Positions 62,386 through 64,000 of a stretch of DNA of 64,000 nt are shown here, one piece after another. Numbering within the stretch: position 1 is the stretch's first letter; every line of letters starts with the position of its first letter. Below the pieces are notes generated by a model, which had not been told where the DNA came from, searched no databases, and saw only the letters and a list, made by a program, of their open reading frames with translations. Position numbers and translations under genes: made by a program. Origin of the DNA: Straminergon stramineum (taxonomy: Eukaryota; Streptophyta; Bryopsida; Hypnales; Calliergonaceae); NCBI GenBank assembly GCA_963920665.1, contig OY987265.1, forward strand, positions 7,879,001 to 7,943,000. The letters are read 5' to 3'.

Positions 62386-62490
62386 CGGAATCTACACTCC
62401 CGCATGAAGTAGAGAGAAGATGTAGAAGATTGTATTGACCCAAGTCCAAAGATCAGATTGTTAAAAGAACAAAATTACTACACCATACAA

Positions 62491-62566
62491 AAATCCACGA
62501 TCTCAAGTCTCATAGAGGAATCCACGATCCAAAGTCGCATAGAGGAATCCATGATCTTAAGTACCC
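62491..62566. repeat. 27-bp tandem repeat, about 2.7 units
   Basis: AATCCACGATC..AAGTC.CATAGAGG is present twice almost exactly, with a third, partial and diverged unit. Confidence 0.85.
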
Positions 62567-62645
62567 TAACGAAAAACAAACATCTTCAAGACTTCTAGAT
62601 TCATAGGTTAGGTTCAAAGAGTGAGAAGGTGTAGTTATTGGATAC

Positions 62646-62750
62646 CTGAGCTTGCATTGTTGGGTCTGCTTGATTGGATGCTTCACCTCCTCCTCCTGCT
62701 CCTGCCTGTCCATGCTGCAACCTCAAACATCGATTCTCCATCTCGGTCAT
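62646..62750 (-). pseudogene. Possible first exon of the ParB-like/methylase pseudogene
   Basis: A 35-codon block MTEMENRCLRLQHGQAG... rich in Gly, Ala and Gln, ending CAG before GTATCC (good donor, phase 0). The ParB-like exon at 60098 begins after TTTAG in phase 0, so the two could join across a 2.5-kb intron holding the hAT MITE and the tandem array. The join is untested; the block could instead belong to an unrelated gene. Confidence 0.35.
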
Positions 62751-62811
62751 CTCTATATCCTCCACTCCAATGATTTTAGGAAACAAAAGGAAAATGATTG
62801 CATTGAACCAC

Positions 62812-62870
62812 TTAACCCCTAAATGCCCAAGGCACCAAAATCTGGTGTTTGCCAAACTTTGAAACCATGC
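62812..62870 (-). mobile_element. Terminal fragment of a subfamily G TTAA-type MITE
   Basis: TTAACCCCTAAATGCCCAAG followed by GGCACCAAAATCTGGTGTTT and CAAACTTTGAAA, matching the inverted right end of 12891-13535 for about 60 bases before similarity stops. Only one end is present. Confidence 0.65.
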
Positions 62871-63134
62871 TGAAGACAGAGAGTTTCATATTTTTTCAAA
62901 TTTCTTTTTGGAGAAGCTGCGGAATGAAGTTAACTTCGATATTGAATTTCAATCTCTTGCATTCAACTCTCCTATTTTTTATTATGGAGGCTCAATTGCA
63001 ACCATGCCCGCTGTACACTGAAAAGTGCCACTCAGTTGCCTATCAAGTGCTTCCACGTCAAGAGAAAGGGTAGCGGGTTGAAAAACAAGGTTCACAATCA
63101 AGAATAGAAACCCACTCTGTCAAAAGCGGCTGTT

Positions 63135-63144
63135 CTATATATAA
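63135..63144 (+). promoter_or_regulatory. TATA box for the gene at 63324
   Basis: CTATATATAAT about 180 bases upstream of the ATG, which fits a transcription start near 63170 and a 5' UTR of around 150 bases. It is the only strong TATA-like match in this GC-richer upstream stretch. Confidence 0.5.
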
Positions 63145-63323
63145 TTCGATTCAGTCCAATAAGAACGGAGTAGGATATGCTTCAGGTGCAATGCACCTAA
63201 GTGTGAACAGCAATGTGTAGGGCAACGGTTGCACATCTAAATTTCCGGCACAGTTTAGGGTTTAGGGGATAACTCATGCATTCTTCATAAATTCAATATT
63301 CTACCAAAGAGCTACACAACACA

Positions 63324-64000
63324 ATGTCTAGATCAGAATCAACAAGGGTAGTAGAAAGATGGGCCAGATTCGAACAAGGAGCTAGTGAGCGTCAAGTTAT
63401 TGCAATTCTCAGTTGTTTGCATAGTGATCACTTGAGAGCCCTTCCACCACCTACAAACTGCCGTCCATTTCCTCAACAACCAACAACAACTGCATTTCGT
63501 TACTTTTTTCGGCGTCAGGTGGCAGCCATTCTTCGGTGGACTAACAGGCGTGAAGAGGACGACATTGTAGGGTTTAGTGCCGCTGTAAACAAGGAGCTTC
63601 GTGAGGTGTTGTGGCCAGATCATGATGGTGGACGTGGGTTGCACTGTGATTCGAAGACAAAAAGAGAACATCCCACCAAGTCAAAACAAGAAGTCGGAGA
63701 ATCCAATGGCAAGTATGAGGCTCATGAAGGGAAGCAGTTTTGGTTGCCTAGCATTGCCTGCACTGCACGAAATTGGAGGTATATGTCTACAGATGCAAAA
63801 GACGTAGCAGCAAGCAACGATAATGAAATCTGCAAAGAAGCTTACGGCAGACTCATTACTCACTCTCTGCACCAAAGTCACCCACCTACTGCCGCCTGCA
63901 CCAACATCGCTCCATCTAATGAAGCAACGCATGCGAGAACAAATTCAAGCATTGACAGAAGGGAGCAGCAAAGCGGCGAAGAGAATGCGCGAAGACCACG
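63324..64000 (+). CDS. Unknown protein, 5' part, runs off the window
   Basis: An open frame of 225 complete codons from ATG at 63324 to the window end with no stop. The start MSRSESTRVVERWARFEQGA follows a region with a TATA box. The N-terminal half has a folded look, with hydrophobic and aromatic patterning (HSDHLRALPPPT, AFRYFFRRQVAAILRW, ELREVLWPDHDG); the second half is polar, with Ser, Asn, Lys and Glu. I recognise no family. Its length makes chance unlikely in a region with this composition. It diverges from the methylase pseudogene, leaving about 570 bases between the two starts. An intron could begin anywhere after about 63600; the frame alone does not show that the end is exonic. Confidence 0.6.
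   Translation, partial: MSRSESTRVVERWARFEQGASERQVIAILSCLHSDHLRALPPPTNCRPFPQQPTTTAFRYFFRRQVAAILRWTNRREEDDIVGFSAAVNKELREVLWPDHDGGRGLHCDSKTKREHPTKSKQEVGESNGKYEAHEGKQFWLPSIACTARNWRYMSTDAKDVAASNDNEICKEAYGRLITHSLHQSHPPTAACTNIAPSNEATHARTNSSIDRREQQSGEENARRP

Overview
This is a window of plant nuclear DNA. It is AT-rich, and compact spliced genes sit as GC-richer islands in a large repeat-rich background. Four genes can be read with confidence: a tRNA-dihydrouridine synthase (3 exons, minus strand, 405-2757), a plastid SufE-BolA fusion of the SUFE1 type (single exon, minus, 10200-11270), the gamma-secretase subunit nicastrin (6 exons, minus, 20426-24243) and an HMA-domain protein with an almost perfectly tandem 20-residue repeat (3 exons, plus, 50320-51716). 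A fifth gene enters the right edge (63324 to past 64000, plus) as a long open frame of unknown function. A possible small spliced gene lies at 18.2-19.1 kb. SUFE1 and the plant-type nicastrin show a land plant. Short introns beside large repeat tracts, and a prokaryote-like DNA methylase relic, suggest a seed-free plant such as a bryophyte; that is inference and I cannot name the species.

Layout: 0.4-2.8 kb dihydrouridine synthase; 5.4-8.3 kb nested TTAA-flanked elements; 9.3-10.1 kb degenerate tandem repeats running into the 3' side of SUFE1; 12.0-13.5 kb more TTAA elements; 16.3-18.05 kb a second nested TTAA-element locus; 18.2-19.1 kb possible small gene around a minisatellite; 20.4-24.2 kb nicastrin; 24.3-33.7 kb mostly unassigned AT-rich DNA with a purine-rich GC island near 29 kb and two TTAA elements; 33.8-40.1 kb a decayed Ty1-copia retrotransposon, interrupted by about 3.6 kb of foreign DNA and carrying a hairpin CACTA MITE; 41.3-43.0 kb a minisatellite split by an apparent solo LTR; 44.9-48.9 kb duplications, an inverted repeat, a Stowaway-like MITE and a TTAA element; 50.3-51.7 kb the HMA gene; 54.2 kb another TTAA element; 56.0-60.1 kb (perhaps to 62.75 kb) a broken multi-exon gene; 60.6 kb a hAT MITE; 61.5-62.6 kb tandem repeats; 63.3 kb to the edge the new open gene.

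Two things stand out. First, the 56-60 kb minus-strand pseudogene joins a ParB-like DGNHR module to a DNA N4/N6-type methylase module (motifs IV, X and I in beta-class order) across about ten exons. It carries five in-frame stops, every one explainable by C-to-T change, plus frameshifts and a lost splice acceptor. Second, a set of MITEs of about 0.42-0.93 kb ends in TTAA-CCCCTAA...TTAGGGG-TTAA. Two copies of one subfamily (5438-7177 and 16266-18051) each carry a different insertion of another subfamily, so each copy serves as the empty-site control for the other. This supports TTAA as the target site, a piggyBac-like habit seldom described in plants.

The intact genes are unrelated housekeeping or plant genes (tRNA modification, plastid Fe-S assembly, membrane proteolysis, metal-binding-type protein) and form no pathway together.
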